A stretch of DNA of 32,572 nucleotides from Treponema sp. JC4 (GTDB lineage Bacteria > Spirochaetota > Spirochaetia > Treponematales > Treponemataceae): positions 238,668 to 271,239 of the forward strand of contig NZ_AJGU01000002.1 of NCBI RefSeq assembly GCF_000260795.1, written 5' to 3'. The notes under the pieces were generated by a model. The model searched no databases and had not been told where the DNA came from. It saw only the letters and a program-made list of their open reading frames with translations. The translations under genes and the position numbers were made by a program. Of this stretch, positions 14,717-22,773 are shown piece after piece. The stretch's first letter is position 1, and each line of letters begins with the position of its first letter.

Positions 14717-16420
14717 ATGGAACTTTCACATGAATTTTTAGTTGAAGACAGAGAATTTAAAGATTACGACGATTTTAAGGCTAACTGCCGCTTGAAGACT
14801 ATCCCTGACTTCAACTTTGCATACGACATTGTTGACCGCTACGCAAAGGACTGCCCGGGAAAACGCGCCCTTGTATGGATTGACGATAATAACGACGAAG
14901 AAACTTTCACTTTTGATGATATTTCACGCGAATCAAAACGCGCCGCTTACTGGCTGACTTCCAAGGGAATCAAAAAGGGCGACACTGTAATGCTGATTTT
15001 GCGCCGCCGCTATGAATGGTGGATTTTGATGCCGGCTCTTCACAGAATCGGTGCCATTGTAATTCCTGCTACCGACCAGCTTTTGCAGAGCGATATTGAA
15101 TACCGCACAAACGCTGCCGACGTAAAGATGATTATCACCTACAACAACCCTAACATCATGGGCGAAATTGAAAAATCAATGCCAAAGTCGCCTAGCGTAA
15201 AATACCTTGTAACTGTAGGGGAGCCTCACGGCGACTGGATCAGCTTCCACGAGGAATATGAGCGCCTGCCTGCAGAATTCCCTCGCCCGGTAGGTGACGC
15301 TGCAACTCACAACGATGACCCAATGCTTCTCTATTTTACTTCGGGAACTTCGGGCTATCCAAAGATGGTTTTGCAGAACTTTGACTACCCTATCGGACAC
15401 ATCATCACTGCAAAATACTGGCACGGCGTTCTGGACGACGGTCTTCACCTTTCAATTGCAGAAACCGGCTGGGCAAAGGCTACCTGGGGTAAGCTTTACG
15501 GTCAGTGGATTTGCGGAACTGCTCAGTTTGTTTACGATATGAATATGTTCAAGCCTGCAAAAATGCTTGAAATGATTTCTAAATACGGTCTCACAACCTT
15601 CTGTGCGCCTCCTACCGTTTACCGCTTCCTTGTTCGTCAGGATCTGGACAAATATGATTTGAGTAAATGCGTGCGCTTCAGTACAGCGGGAGAAGCTTTG
15701 AACGACGAAGTTTTCAACAAGTGGCTTGAAAAAACAGGAAAGAAGATTTTTGAAGGCTATGGTCAGACTGAATCAACAATCATCTGCGGAAACTTTATGG
15801 AATATTCTCCGATAAAGCCTGGTTCAATGGGTCGTCCTAACCCGCTTTATGATGTAGCAATTCTTAATGAAAACAACAAGCCTGTTCCGACAGGAGAAGT
15901 CGGCGAACTTTGTATTCACGTTGAAGACGGACATCCTTTCGGACTCCTCGTTGGTTATTACCGCGACGTTGTTCTTACTGCAGACGCTTTTGACGGTGGC
16001 TGGTATCACACAGGTGATAACGTTTACATGGACGAAGACGGCTATGTTATGTTCGTTGGCCGCAAGGATGATATCATCAAGACTGCCGGTTACCGTGTAA
16101 GTCCTTTTGAAGTTGAATCAATTTTGCAGAAGCACCCTGCCGTTATGGAATGTGCAGTTACAGGTGTAGACGACCCAAAACGCGGTATGGCAATCAAGGC
16201 TACAATCGTGCTTTCTCCAGGATATGATTCAAAAGACCCTGCCGATATGGAGCGCGAACTTTCTACCTTTGCAAAAGAAAACACAGCTATGTATAAATGT
16301 CCCCGCATCTTTGAGTTTGTAAAGGAGCTTCCAAAGACAATTTCGGGAAAAATCCGCCGTGTTGAAATCCGCGAAAAAGACAAGGGAAAAGATACCCAGA
16401 ACATCAAGCAGGATTTCTAG
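14717..16420 (+). CDS. AMP-forming acyl-CoA synthetase (ACSM/medium-chain-like)
   Basis: 567 aa from ATG 14717. An upstream in-frame extension to 14657 is rejected because it runs through the promoter and looks non-coding. ANL-superfamily motifs are complete: the P-loop LLYFTSGTSGYPK (from about 204), GEALND, GYGQTES (347-353), YHTGD (430-434), VGRKDDIIKTAGYRV and the C-terminal PKTISGKIRR with catalytic Lys545. It activates a carboxylic acid to acyl-AMP and then acyl-CoA. The WWILMPALHRIGAIVIPAT region and the overall pattern fit medium-chain/ACSM-type ligases rather than Acs or FadD, but the acid cannot be named from sequence. It is followed 2 nt later by the DTW-domain gene, so the two share a transcript. 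Confidence 0.9.
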   Translation: MELSHEFLVEDREFKDYDDFKANCRLKTIPDFNFAYDIVDRYAKDCPGKRALVWIDDNNDEETFTFDDISRESKRAAYWLTSKGIKKGDTVMLILRRRYEWWILMPALHRIGAIVIPATDQLLQSDIEYRTNAADVKMIITYNNPNIMGEIEKSMPKSPSVKYLVTVGEPHGDWISFHEEYERLPAEFPRPVGDAATHNDDPMLLYFTSGTSGYPKMVLQNFDYPIGHIITAKYWHGVLDDGLHLSIAETGWAKATWGKLYGQWICGTAQFVYDMNMFKPAKMLEMISKYGLTTFCAPPTVYRFLVRQDLDKYDLSKCVRFSTAGEALNDEVFNKWLEKTGKKIFEGYGQTESTIICGNFMEYSPIKPGSMGRPNPLYDVAILNENNKPVPTGEVGELCIHVEDGHPFGLLVGYYRDVVLTADAFDGGWYHTGDNVYMDEDGYVMFVGRKDDIIKTAGYRVSPFEVESILQKHPAVMECAVTGVDDPKRGMAIKATIVLSPGYDSKDPADMERELSTFAKENTAMYKCPRIFEFVKELPKTISGKIRRVEIREKDKGKDTQNIKQDF

Positions 16421-16422
16421 CC

Positions 16423-17103
16423 GTGAGCGAACGCTGCTACAAATGCTTTAAGCCCGCCTCTAACTGTTTATGCCGCTTTACCCGCGAGTTAGATCCGGGC
16501 GTAAAGTTTGTATTTTTAATGCACCCGAAAGAGGCAAAGCGAAACCGCACAGGAACAGGTCAGCTTGCCCACATCAGCCTTAAAGACTCAGAAATCATAC
16601 AGGGGCTGGATTTTTCCCAGAACGAAAGATTACAGACTCTCTTACACGATCCGAAATATTTTCCAATGATGATGTACCCCGGCGACCAGGCTTGGAACGC
16701 AAAAAAAGAAGGATTTAAGGAAGTTGTTGGTGACCGAATCCCGCTTATAATTATTCTTGACGCAACCTGGTTCTGCGCCAAAAAGATGATTGATCACAAT
16801 CCTTTTTTACTGGAATATCCCCGTCTCAGCTTTTTCGGTGATTACCGCTCGATTTTTACTTTTAAACACGAACCAAAACCCGAATATATCAGCACAATCG
16901 AAAGCTGCTACTATATGATTAAGGAATTGCAGACCTGCGGACTTGCAAATGCAGCCGTAAATCCCGAGCCTCTTATGGATGTCTTTAAGGAAATGATTAA
17001 GTTCCAGCTGACTGCCGAAAACGAGCGCATTATGGGGCTGAGACCAAGCACCCATAATTATGACGCTAAGTATAATAAGCTTAGAGAAATACCGGAGTTT
17101 TAA
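16423..17103 (+). CDS. DTW-domain tRNA-uridine aminocarboxypropyltransferase
   Basis: 226 aa. N-terminal Cys cluster CYKC...CLC (Cys5, 8, 15, 17; likely zinc), a central basic RNRTGTGQLAHISL stretch, the DTW signature as DATW (113-116, LIIILDATWFCAKKM), and STIES, all typical of the TapT/YfiP/DTWD family. Family members transfer the 3-amino-3-carboxypropyl group of SAM to a uridine of tRNA (acp3U). The start is GTG at 16423, two bases after the synthetase stop, with AGGA about 10 nt upstream. Its stop overlaps the stop of the opposite-strand GH3 gene: the palindromic TTAA at 17100-17103 provides both TAA codons. Confidence 0.9.
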   Translation: MSERCYKCFKPASNCLCRFTRELDPGVKFVFLMHPKEAKRNRTGTGQLAHISLKDSEIIQGLDFSQNERLQTLLHDPKYFPMMMYPGDQAWNAKKEGFKEVVGDRIPLIIILDATWFCAKKMIDHNPFLLEYPRLSFFGDYRSIFTFKHEPKPEYISTIESCYYMIKELQTCGLANAAVNPEPLMDVFKEMIKFQLTAENERIMGLRPSTHNYDAKYNKLREIPEF

Positions 17104-18809
17104 TTTTCTGCGTAGGGTTTCTCGCCTATTGCTTCAAACTCGCCGGCAAGAACGGCAATCATGGCGGTAAGGGAATAATCACAACGCCAGCTGTAGCCCA
17201 GAAGAACTGTATCTGCCCAGTCCAGACGTTCGCCGAGTTTTGGAGACATTGTATTCAGGATTATAACCCGCTTTCCGCTCTTCTTAAAATATTCTGCAAC
17301 TTTGGCGTGATTTTCGCTGGAAACACAGATGATAAGAGTGTCGTAACCGCTGGCAAGAGGCGGAAGGTTGTCTAATACCCACTGTGTTCCGTTTGGTCCT
17401 AAATCGTAGTCAAAGCGGAAGAAACCTGCTTCCGGCCAGCGTTTTTTTGCTTCTGAGAAAAAGTTTGGAAGACTTCCGCACAAAAGGATTCGACCGGCAT
17501 TTGCCTGAGTAAGGGGCATTGTACCCTTCTTTTCAACGGTAATAGAACGGCAGGCCTGCTCAAGGAAGAATTTCATTCCTTCGCGGTCCGGCACGTATTC
17601 ATCAATCGTATCAGGATTTGGATAAAGAGGAGCGGGATTTTCGCTCTTAAAATAATCAAGTTTTGCCTTGATAACACGGCGGGCAGCATCCTTTACCCGT
17701 GCACGGAATTCATCATCATGATCCATTAAATCAAGGTTTTTAACCCAGAGCTGCTCGTTCAAAAGAGGAGTTGAGGAAGAAAGAATTATATCGTTTCCGG
17801 CTTCCAGAGCCATTTTAAAGGCAGCTGAAAGAGAGCCCGCATAACTTGTAGCGCCAACCATAGCCATATCATCAGTGATGATAAGTCCTTCGTAGCCCAT
17901 CTGATTGCGAAGGATTTCTGTGAGGAAGTATTTTGAAAGACTTGCAGGAGCACCGCTTTTTTCGATTAGAGGAAAACTCAAATGACCGGACATAAGAGCC
18001 GGGCAGCCTTCTTTAAAAAGATAGATATAAGGAACTAACTCGCGTTTTTTAAGGGTTTCAAAATCTACGTTGATAACAGGAAGCTTTCCGTGTGAATCCA
18101 GGCTTGTATCGCCGTGCCCCGGAAAGTGTTTTACAGTCGGAATAACGCCTGCAGCCATACTTCCGCTCAAGAAAGCACTTCCAAGAATGCCGGCCTTGTC
18201 CGGGTCGTCACCAAAGGCTCGGGTTCCTATAATCGTTGAATCGTGGTTTGTAAAAAGATCAACGGTCGGGGCAAAGTTCATGTTGATTCCAAGCACCTTG
18301 ATTTCGCGGCAGATGTAGTAGGCGCTTTTCCAGGAATCAATAGGATAGCCGGAAGCGCCGATTGCCATATTGCCCGGCGCAATTGTAGTGTCTCCTTTTA
18401 CGTGGCGAACCCAGCCGCCTTCCTGGTCTGTGGCAACAAAAAGAGGAATCTGAAAGCGGCCTTCCGCAGATTTATGCTGCATGGTCGCAACTGATTTTGC
18501 AACCGTGTGAATGTCGTCCGTGTTCCAGCCGAAAACCTTAATGCTGCCAAGTCCGCGCTCAACCCACCAGTGCAGAAGAAGAGGAGGTTCAGCGCCCGCC
18601 CAGCCGAACATAAAGGTCTGACTGAGGAGTTCTGAATTTGTCATCTGGTCGGTAATAAGGCGGGAAAGCTCGTCTGCAGGAATGTCTGACCAGAAGGTGA
18701 CATTGCGGTTTTCCATTACATTTATCGTCTGGGCAAAAAAGTCCCCGCCACTTCCAATCAGAAGTGACGCCATTATTAAGCATTTAACTAAGAAGCTAGG
18801 CTTTTTCAT
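17100..18809 (-). CDS. nagZ: Secreted NagZ-type GH3 beta-N-acetylhexosaminidase
   Basis: 569 aa with a signal peptide (CLIMASLLIGSGGDFFAQ). Residues about 45-385 form a GH3 TIM barrel with the NagZ-specific loop KHFPGHGDTSLDSH (227-240, the Asp-x-His general acid/base dyad at its end) and the nucleophile Asp in LIITDDMAM (313/314). A C-terminal alpha/beta domain (about 390-569) resembles the two-domain Bacillus NagZ rather than the single-domain, cytoplasmic enteric one. It probably cleaves GlcNAc from muropeptides or other glycans outside the cytoplasm. Its start overlaps the preceding gene by 14 nt. It is third in a trxB operon, an unexpected pairing. Confidence 0.87.
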   Translation of the reverse strand: MKKPSFLVKCLIMASLLIGSGGDFFAQTINVMENRNVTFWSDIPADELSRLITDQMTNSELLSQTFMFGWAGAEPPLLLHWWVERGLGSIKVFGWNTDDIHTVAKSVATMQHKSAEGRFQIPLFVATDQEGGWVRHVKGDTTIAPGNMAIGASGYPIDSWKSAYYICREIKVLGINMNFAPTVDLFTNHDSTIIGTRAFGDDPDKAGILGSAFLSGSMAAGVIPTVKHFPGHGDTSLDSHGKLPVINVDFETLKKRELVPYIYLFKEGCPALMSGHLSFPLIEKSGAPASLSKYFLTEILRNQMGYEGLIITDDMAMVGATSYAGSLSAAFKMALEAGNDIILSSSTPLLNEQLWVKNLDLMDHDDEFRARVKDAARRVIKAKLDYFKSENPAPLYPNPDTIDEYVPDREGMKFFLEQACRSITVEKKGTMPLTQANAGRILLCGSLPNFFSEAKKRWPEAGFFRFDYDLGPNGTQWVLDNLPPLASGYDTLIICVSSENHAKVAEYFKKSGKRVIILNTMSPKLGERLDWADTVLLGYSWRCDYSLTAMIAVLAGEFEAIGEKPYAEN

Positions 18810-19359
18810 CTATTTTTCCGCCTGTTTGATTTAATGTTTTTAATATATTGAGGATTGAAGTTTCCTCATAGTCGTAATGTTTAGTTTCGGCAGGAATAAA
18901 TTCCAGAAAACGTTCGCCGGAAGTAAACTTATATATAGAAGGAATCCATTCTTTTTCGCCATGAACTGTCTGCAGCCAGTAAGTAAGATAAAGCAGATTT
19001 TTTCCATAAAGGTATTCCTGCTTCTGGCACAAGGGAGATTTAAAATCAAGCTGGTGAATTGAAGTCTGCTTTTCTTTTTTTTGAGAGACTTCGGTCTGTT
19101 CTGCATTTTTAGCAGCCTTGAAAATTCGGAGGGCCGATAAGACCGCTTCTTCATCTTCTTCAATTTCTCTGGAAACAGGATTCAGATATTTTCCGTATTG
19201 GGCCTTAATCTTTTCAATCTTTTCTTCTTCAGTCAGATTTATTTTTTTCTGAAGGGCGGCATCCTTACTTTGGGGCTTTACAAATTCCTTATCTTGGGCC
19301 TCTTCAAAACGGGAAAGCTTTTTAGAAAAATTCGAAAGTGCTTCTGTAATATTTTTCAT
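18796..19359 (-). CDS. Uncharacterised charged protein between trxB and the GH3 gene
   Basis: 187 aa, not recognised. There is no signal peptide or membrane segment. Residues 1-110 are highly charged and helical (KKLSRFEEAQDKEF, LTEEEKIEKIKAQYGKYLNP, ending in a QKKEKQ stretch). Residues about 110-187 look like a small folded domain rich in aromatics (LLYLTYWLQTVHGEKEWIPSIYKF). It lies 9 nt after trxB and overlaps the GH3 start by 14 nt, so all three are co-translated, which supports it being a real gene. Cytoplasmic location is inferred; function is unknown. Confidence 0.8.
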   Translation of the reverse strand: MKNITEALSNFSKKLSRFEEAQDKEFVKPQSKDAALQKKINLTEEEKIEKIKAQYGKYLNPVSREIEEDEEAVLSALRIFKAAKNAEQTEVSQKKEKQTSIHQLDFKSPLCQKQEYLYGKNLLYLTYWLQTVHGEKEWIPSIYKFTSGERFLEFIPAETKHYDYEETSILNILKTLNQTGGKIDEKA

Positions 19360-19368
19360 TTCCGCCTC

Positions 19369-20283
19369 TTATCTTCCTAAAAATTTCTGAGCCGAATGAG
19401 CTGCAATTGCACCGTCATTAACCGCAGTTACAATCTGACGGAAAGGCTTTGAGCGGACATCACCCGCAACAAAAAGTCCTGGCATGGCAGTCATCATATT
19501 TTCATCCGTTATGATATAACCCGCCTCATCCTTTGGAAGCATATCAACAAGGGAAGTCTGAGGAAGCATTCCCGTAAAAACAAAAAGGGCATCGGCAGGA
19601 ACTTCAGTTACCTTACCAGTTTTTAAATCTTCCAGCATAAGCCATTCAACCTTATGCTCGCCAAGAACTTCCCGCACCACTGTATCGTAAAGAGGCTTAA
19701 CACCAGCCTTCAGCATTTTTTCCACAACAGCCTTCTGGGCCCGGAAGGAATCCCGTCTGTGAATAATGCTTACATCATCTGAAATGTTTGTAAGGAAAGT
19801 TGCCTCGCTGCAGGCTGAATCGCCTCCACCTACGACAAAGATTTTCTTACCGGCAAAAAAAGGTCCGTCACAAACTGCACAGTAAGAAACACCCCGACCC
19901 TGGAATTTATCTTCACCAGGAATTCCCAGCTCTCTATGAACAGCACCGGTTGCAATACAAAGCGCCCTTGCATAGTAAATAGTCTTTCTTGTAGTTACGA
20001 TAAAATTTTCATCCCGCTTGTCGATTGAAGAAACAAAGGCTTCTACAATTTCGGCTCCAAAAGCTTCTGCCTGTTCTTTCATTGTCTGCATAAAAGCTGA
20101 GCCGTTCTGCGATGGATAAAGTCCCGGATAATTTTCGAGATCAGAAATCTGTCCTACCTGCCCGCCTGACATTGAGGCATCGAGTACTACACACAAAAGG
20201 CCTCCGCGAGCTGCATATTGAGCAGAAGCAAGTCCAGCAGGACCAGCTCCAATAATCACATAATCGAAAATCCGAGTATCCAT
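19369..20283 (-). CDS. trxB: Thioredoxin reductase
   Basis: 304 aa low-molecular-weight flavoprotein. FAD-binding GAGPAG (12-17), redox-active CAVC (135-138), NADPH-binding GGGDSA (152-157), HRRDSFRA (175-182) and the C-terminal FAD motif GLFVAGDVR are all in order. It passes electrons from NADPH to thioredoxin and is cytoplasmic. HRRDSFRA supports NADPH use over ferredoxin-dependent variants. The ATG is preceded at 6 nt by TATAAT and has no Shine-Dalgarno. It is the first gene of a three-gene operon with an unknown protein and a NagZ-type GH3. Confidence 0.97.
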   Translation of the reverse strand: MDTRIFDYVIIGAGPAGLASAQYAARGGLLCVVLDASMSGGQVGQISDLENYPGLYPSQNGSAFMQTMKEQAEAFGAEIVEAFVSSIDKRDENFIVTTRKTIYYARALCIATGAVHRELGIPGEDKFQGRGVSYCAVCDGPFFAGKKIFVVGGGDSACSEATFLTNISDDVSIIHRRDSFRAQKAVVEKMLKAGVKPLYDTVVREVLGEHKVEWLMLEDLKTGKVTEVPADALFVFTGMLPQTSLVDMLPKDEAGYIITDENMMTAMPGLFVAGDVRSKPFRQIVTAVNDGAIAAHSAQKFLGR

Positions 20284-20289
20284 ACTTAA

Positions 20290-20295
20290 ATTATA
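20290..20295 (-). promoter_or_regulatory. Putative -10 of trxB, 6 nt before ATG
   Basis: A perfect TATAAT on the minus strand with 6 nt (TTAAGT) to the trxB ATG, so the start point should coincide with the A of ATG. No good -35 is visible. No Shine-Dalgarno precedes the start. Confidence 0.5.
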
Positions 20296-20347
20296 TACAA
20301 TTTTCCGCCCTTAATCTTAAAAAATCGAAGAATTTTGAAAAAAAAAC

Positions 20348-20376
20348 TTGCAATTATATGATAGTTCTCCTATACT
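20348..20376 (+). promoter_or_regulatory. Sigma70-type promoter of the DUF2147 gene
   Basis: -35 TTGCAA (20348-20353), exact 17-nt spacer, -10 TATACT (20371-20376). The expected start is near 20383, giving a leader of about 65 nt that ends in a strong GGAGG Shine-Dalgarno (20432-20436). Confidence 0.65.
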
Positions 20377-20395
20377 ATTGATAGTAAGACTATCA
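20359..20395. promoter_or_regulatory. Clustered TGATAGT operator-like repeats over the promoter
   Basis: TGATAGT occurs at 20359-20365 and 20379-20385, exactly 20 bp (two helix turns) apart, and inverted as ACTATCA at 20389-20395. The second and third copies make a perfect 17-bp palindrome with an AAG centre. An overlapping palindrome TACTAT-TG-ATAGTA covers 20373-20386, on the -10. A dimeric repressor bound here would block the promoter. The regulator is unknown. Confidence 0.55.
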
Positions 20396-20447
20396 CGTAA
20401 AGAAGAGCACACTTCACAGAAAAAAGCAATTTGGAGGATTTAAAAAA

Positions 20448-20945
20448 ATGAAAAAAATTACTGCAATTCTTGCTGCTTTATTTATCGGTTCTGTATTCTG
20501 CTTTGCAGACCCTGCAGAAGGTTACTGGATTTCTTATGATGAAAAAACCAACGAAGCAACTGCCGGCTGGTACATCTATCAGAAAGACGGAAAACTCTTT
20601 GGTACTATGACAGCCGTTCACGGTGAGCCACAGGATCAGGTTGCTTACGGTGCTAAGAAAGCAACTCCAAAAGATTTCCCAAAACAGGGACCTTTGTGCG
20701 AAATGGTAATGGTTGGTACAGACTGGATTTACAATCTTGAAAACCTTTCTGAAGGTGTTTGGGGAAAAGGCAGCATCGTTGACCCGGGCGACGGAAGCAA
20801 ATATACATGTAAAATCGCATTCCACGCTGCAGACAACAAAAAATATTCTGTAGATACATTGGAAATGCGCGGTTCAATCGGACCAATCGGTCGCAGCCAG
20901 TACTGGAAGAAAGCAACTGAGGAAGAAGCCCGCGCTATCCGTTAG
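20448..20945 (+). CDS. Secreted DUF2147 family protein
   Basis: 165 aa. A signal peptide (ITAILAALFIGSVFCFA) is followed at once by the DUF2147 start, DPAEGYWISYDEKTNEATAGWYIYQKDGKLFG. The C-terminal half holds WGKGSIVDPGDGSKYTCKIAF...LEMRGSIGPIGRSQYWKKAT, the family's second beta-sheet block. Members are small lipocalin/calycin-like beta proteins of the periplasm with no settled function. The start is fixed by a strong GGAGG 11 nt upstream. The tight promoter with overlapping operator palindromes indicates strong regulated expression. It stands alone, divergent from trxB. Confidence 0.88.
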   Translation: MKKITAILAALFIGSVFCFADPAEGYWISYDEKTNEATAGWYIYQKDGKLFGTMTAVHGEPQDQVAYGAKKATPKDFPKQGPLCEMVMVGTDWIYNLENLSEGVWGKGSIVDPGDGSKYTCKIAFHAADNKKYSVDTLEMRGSIGPIGRSQYWKKATEEEARAIR

Positions 20946-20955
20946 TTAGTGCGAC

Positions 20956-20984
20956 TGCGGTGCAAAATGCACAAGAGCACCGCA
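20956..20984 (+). other. Small hairpin after the DUF2147 gene
   Basis: TGCGGTGC (20956-20963) pairs with GCACCGCA (20977-20984), beginning 10 nt after the stop. No T-run follows, so it may protect the mRNA 3' end rather than terminate. Confidence 0.4.
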
Positions 20985-21032
20985 AGTAAACTTCCTGCCA
21001 TAATTTAGCTCCTTTTTTTAGATATATTTATA

Positions 21033-21079
21033 GCCGCCCGTGAGTTTTTCATAGTTTCTCGCGGGCGGCTGCCTTTTTA
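21033..21079 (+). terminator. Rho-independent terminator (DUF2147 transcript)
   Basis: A 12-bp GC-rich stem GCCGCCCGTGAG / CTCGCGGGCGGC (21033-21044 / 21058-21069, one G-T wobble) with a 13-nt loop, followed by TGCCTTTTTA. Orientation favours the plus strand, ending the DUF2147 transcript about 90 nt after its stop. Confidence 0.7.
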
Positions 21080-21081
21080 TT

Positions 21082-21263
21082 GGCGTGGTCGTAATCTTAA
21101 CACCAACTTCCAGATGCCCGTAACCACGCCTTAACTTGCGCAAGCGCAAGTTGCTGGAAAACAAGACACGGCGGGAGCGTGGAGTGCGCCGCAGGCGGCC
21201 AGCCACAAGGTGGATGGCTGAGCGTAGCGGAACACGGAAGGCGACTTGGAATTACGACTCGCC
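21082..21263. repeat. Structured GC-rich non-coding element bounded by inverted ends
   Basis: Within the 410-nt gap between the DUF2147 and MATE stops. The ends form an imperfect inverted repeat (GGCGTGGTCGTAAT 21082-21095 / ATTACGACTCGCC 21251-21263). Inside are GGCGTGGT/ACCACGCC (21082-21089 / 21123-21130), AACTTGCG-CAAG-CGCAAGTT (21133-21152), GCCG-CAGG-CGGC, and CAGCCA/TGGCTG (21200-21205 / 21215-21220). GC content is clearly above the flanks. Short plus/minus ORFs here (60-62 aa) are low-complexity Arg-rich reads and I do not call them. The stretch 21264-21355 shows nothing further that I can name. Confidence 0.5.
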
Positions 21264-21355
21264 TCTAAAAATAAGGATGAACCTGAATGCGGATGCGCGC
21301 AGCGCAGACGGCAGGTAGTGTCGCGGCACTTGTACCTGTAGCTAACATTTTTACG

Positions 21356-22699
21356 CTACCGAGTGATATCCTTGAGCCAGCCTTTTTTAAAGTAATGAAT
21401 AACGCTTGGCGGCATTTTTACAAACTCATCGAGGAAGAGAATAAAGTAGACTGTGAGCGGCGGCAGCTTGAGGACGAAGGCGCAGATAAGCCCCACAGGA
21501 ACCGCAACGCCCCACATAAAGCAGGCATCCAGAATAAAGCCGAACTTTGAATCTCCACCGGCGCGGAAAATACCGCAAATCAAAACTGTGTTGATTGTAG
21601 CCCCGACGATTGAGTAGGAATTGATAAACAAAAGAACATTTCTGTAATGAGCCGCAGTTTCTGTAAGCTTGGCAAGATGAGGCATAATCGGATACATGCA
21701 GATCATGGCAAGACCGCCTAAAAGCCCTGCGGCAATGGTACTTCGCACAAGACGTGAACCGTTACGTTCGGCAAGAGCCATATCGCCCGCACCAATTGTT
21801 TTTCCTAAAATTATTGCACCACCGTAAGCCATACCAAAGCAGATAATAGAAGCAAGATTACGCACAACGTTTACAATTGAATTGGCAGCAACAATATCTT
21901 CTCCAAGATGGCCAAGAATTACAGAATACATTGAAAAAGCGGCTCCCCAGACCAGTTCATTTCCAAGGGCAGGCAGAGAATATTTGAAAAAGTCGTGGGT
22001 AAGATCCTTGCTGCGGCGGAAAAGAACTGACATTGTAAGGCGAAGTTCCTTCTGGCGGGCAGCATAAATAAGGCAGACAGCAAGTTCAAGCGCGCGGGAA
22101 ATTGAAGTTGCAATTCCAACACCCATGATTCCAAGTTTTGGAGCGCCAAAAAGTCCGAAAATGAATACGGCGTTCAAGCAGACATTGGTTCCTAGAGCCA
22201 GGAAAGTCAGGGCTGTCGCAATTTTTACTTTTTCTACACTTTTGAAGGTGGCACAGAAGGTCTGGGTGATAGACATAAAAATATAGGAAAAGCCCACCAC
22301 GCGAAGATAAACAACACCGGTTTCAATCAAGTTTGGATCAGAAGTAAAAATCTTCATTAAAAAATGCGGAGTGAACATTGCCGCAAAACCAAAAATAAGA
22401 CCAACAGTCAAAGAAATACGCAGGGCAATTCCTGTAAGGGTGCGGATTGAATCCAGATCCTTTTTTCCCCAGTACTGGGCACAAAGCATTCCAAGGCCGG
22501 AAGAAAGACCAATGGTAATCATAAAGAGAATAAAGACAACCTGACCTGCAAGAGAACTTGCGGCAATTGCGGTCTGACCAACATAGCCCAGCATGATTAC
22601 ATCCACAGAGCTAACTGCTGCAGAAATAAGGTTTTGAATTGCAATCGGGGTAACGAGTCTTGCCAGTGATTTATAAAAATCTTTTGCTTCTGTATTCAT
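21356..22699 (-). CDS. MATE family efflux transporter
   Basis: 447 aa with twelve predicted membrane helices and the MATE layout: an N-terminal half with LVTPIAIQNLISAAVSSVDVIMLGYVGQTAIAASSLAGQV and a pseudo-repeat in the C-terminal half (SLPALGNELVWGAAFSMYSVILGHLGEDIVAANSIVNVVRNLASIICFG, quoted in part only). It exports drugs or metabolites using an Na+ or H+ gradient; the substrate is unknown. A weak GGA sits 6-7 nt before the ATG, and TTTAAT about 15 nt upstream may be its -10. It is divergent from the glycosyltransferase gene, with 74 nt between the two starts. Its 3' end faces the structured non-coding region. Confidence 0.92.
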   Translation of the reverse strand: MNTEAKDFYKSLARLVTPIAIQNLISAAVSSVDVIMLGYVGQTAIAASSLAGQVVFILFMITIGLSSGLGMLCAQYWGKKDLDSIRTLTGIALRISLTVGLIFGFAAMFTPHFLMKIFTSDPNLIETGVVYLRVVGFSYIFMSITQTFCATFKSVEKVKIATALTFLALGTNVCLNAVFIFGLFGAPKLGIMGVGIATSISRALELAVCLIYAARQKELRLTMSVLFRRSKDLTHDFFKYSLPALGNELVWGAAFSMYSVILGHLGEDIVAANSIVNVVRNLASIICFGMAYGGAIILGKTIGAGDMALAERNGSRLVRSTIAAGLLGGLAMICMYPIMPHLAKLTETAAHYRNVLLFINSYSIVGATINTVLICGIFRAGGDSKFGFILDACFMWGVAVPVGLICAFVLKLPPLTVYFILFLDEFVKMPPSVIHYFKKGWLKDITR

Positions 22700-22760
22700 A
22701 AAAAATCCAAAAAATTAAAAAACTAAAAATGTTCTAATACCATTTTTCTTCATTTTGATG

Positions 22761-22766
22761 TAAAAT
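22761..22766 (+). promoter_or_regulatory. Putative -10 of the glycosyltransferase operon, 7 nt before ATG
   Basis: TAAAAT (5/6) followed by 7 nt (TAAAGTT) and the ATG at 22774. No Shine-Dalgarno and no clear -35. This is one of the weaker members of the leaderless-type set. Confidence 0.4.
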
Positions 22767-22773
22767 TAAAGTT

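Noticed and set aside
21018-21318. Small ORFs (60-62 aa) in the structured non-coding block
   Set aside because: Arg-rich translations of GC-rich hairpins with no ribosome sites; better explained as structure than coding.
22700-22773. Riboswitch or attenuator ahead of the MATE gene
   Set aside because: Only 74 AT-rich nt lie between divergent starts, with no stable stem.
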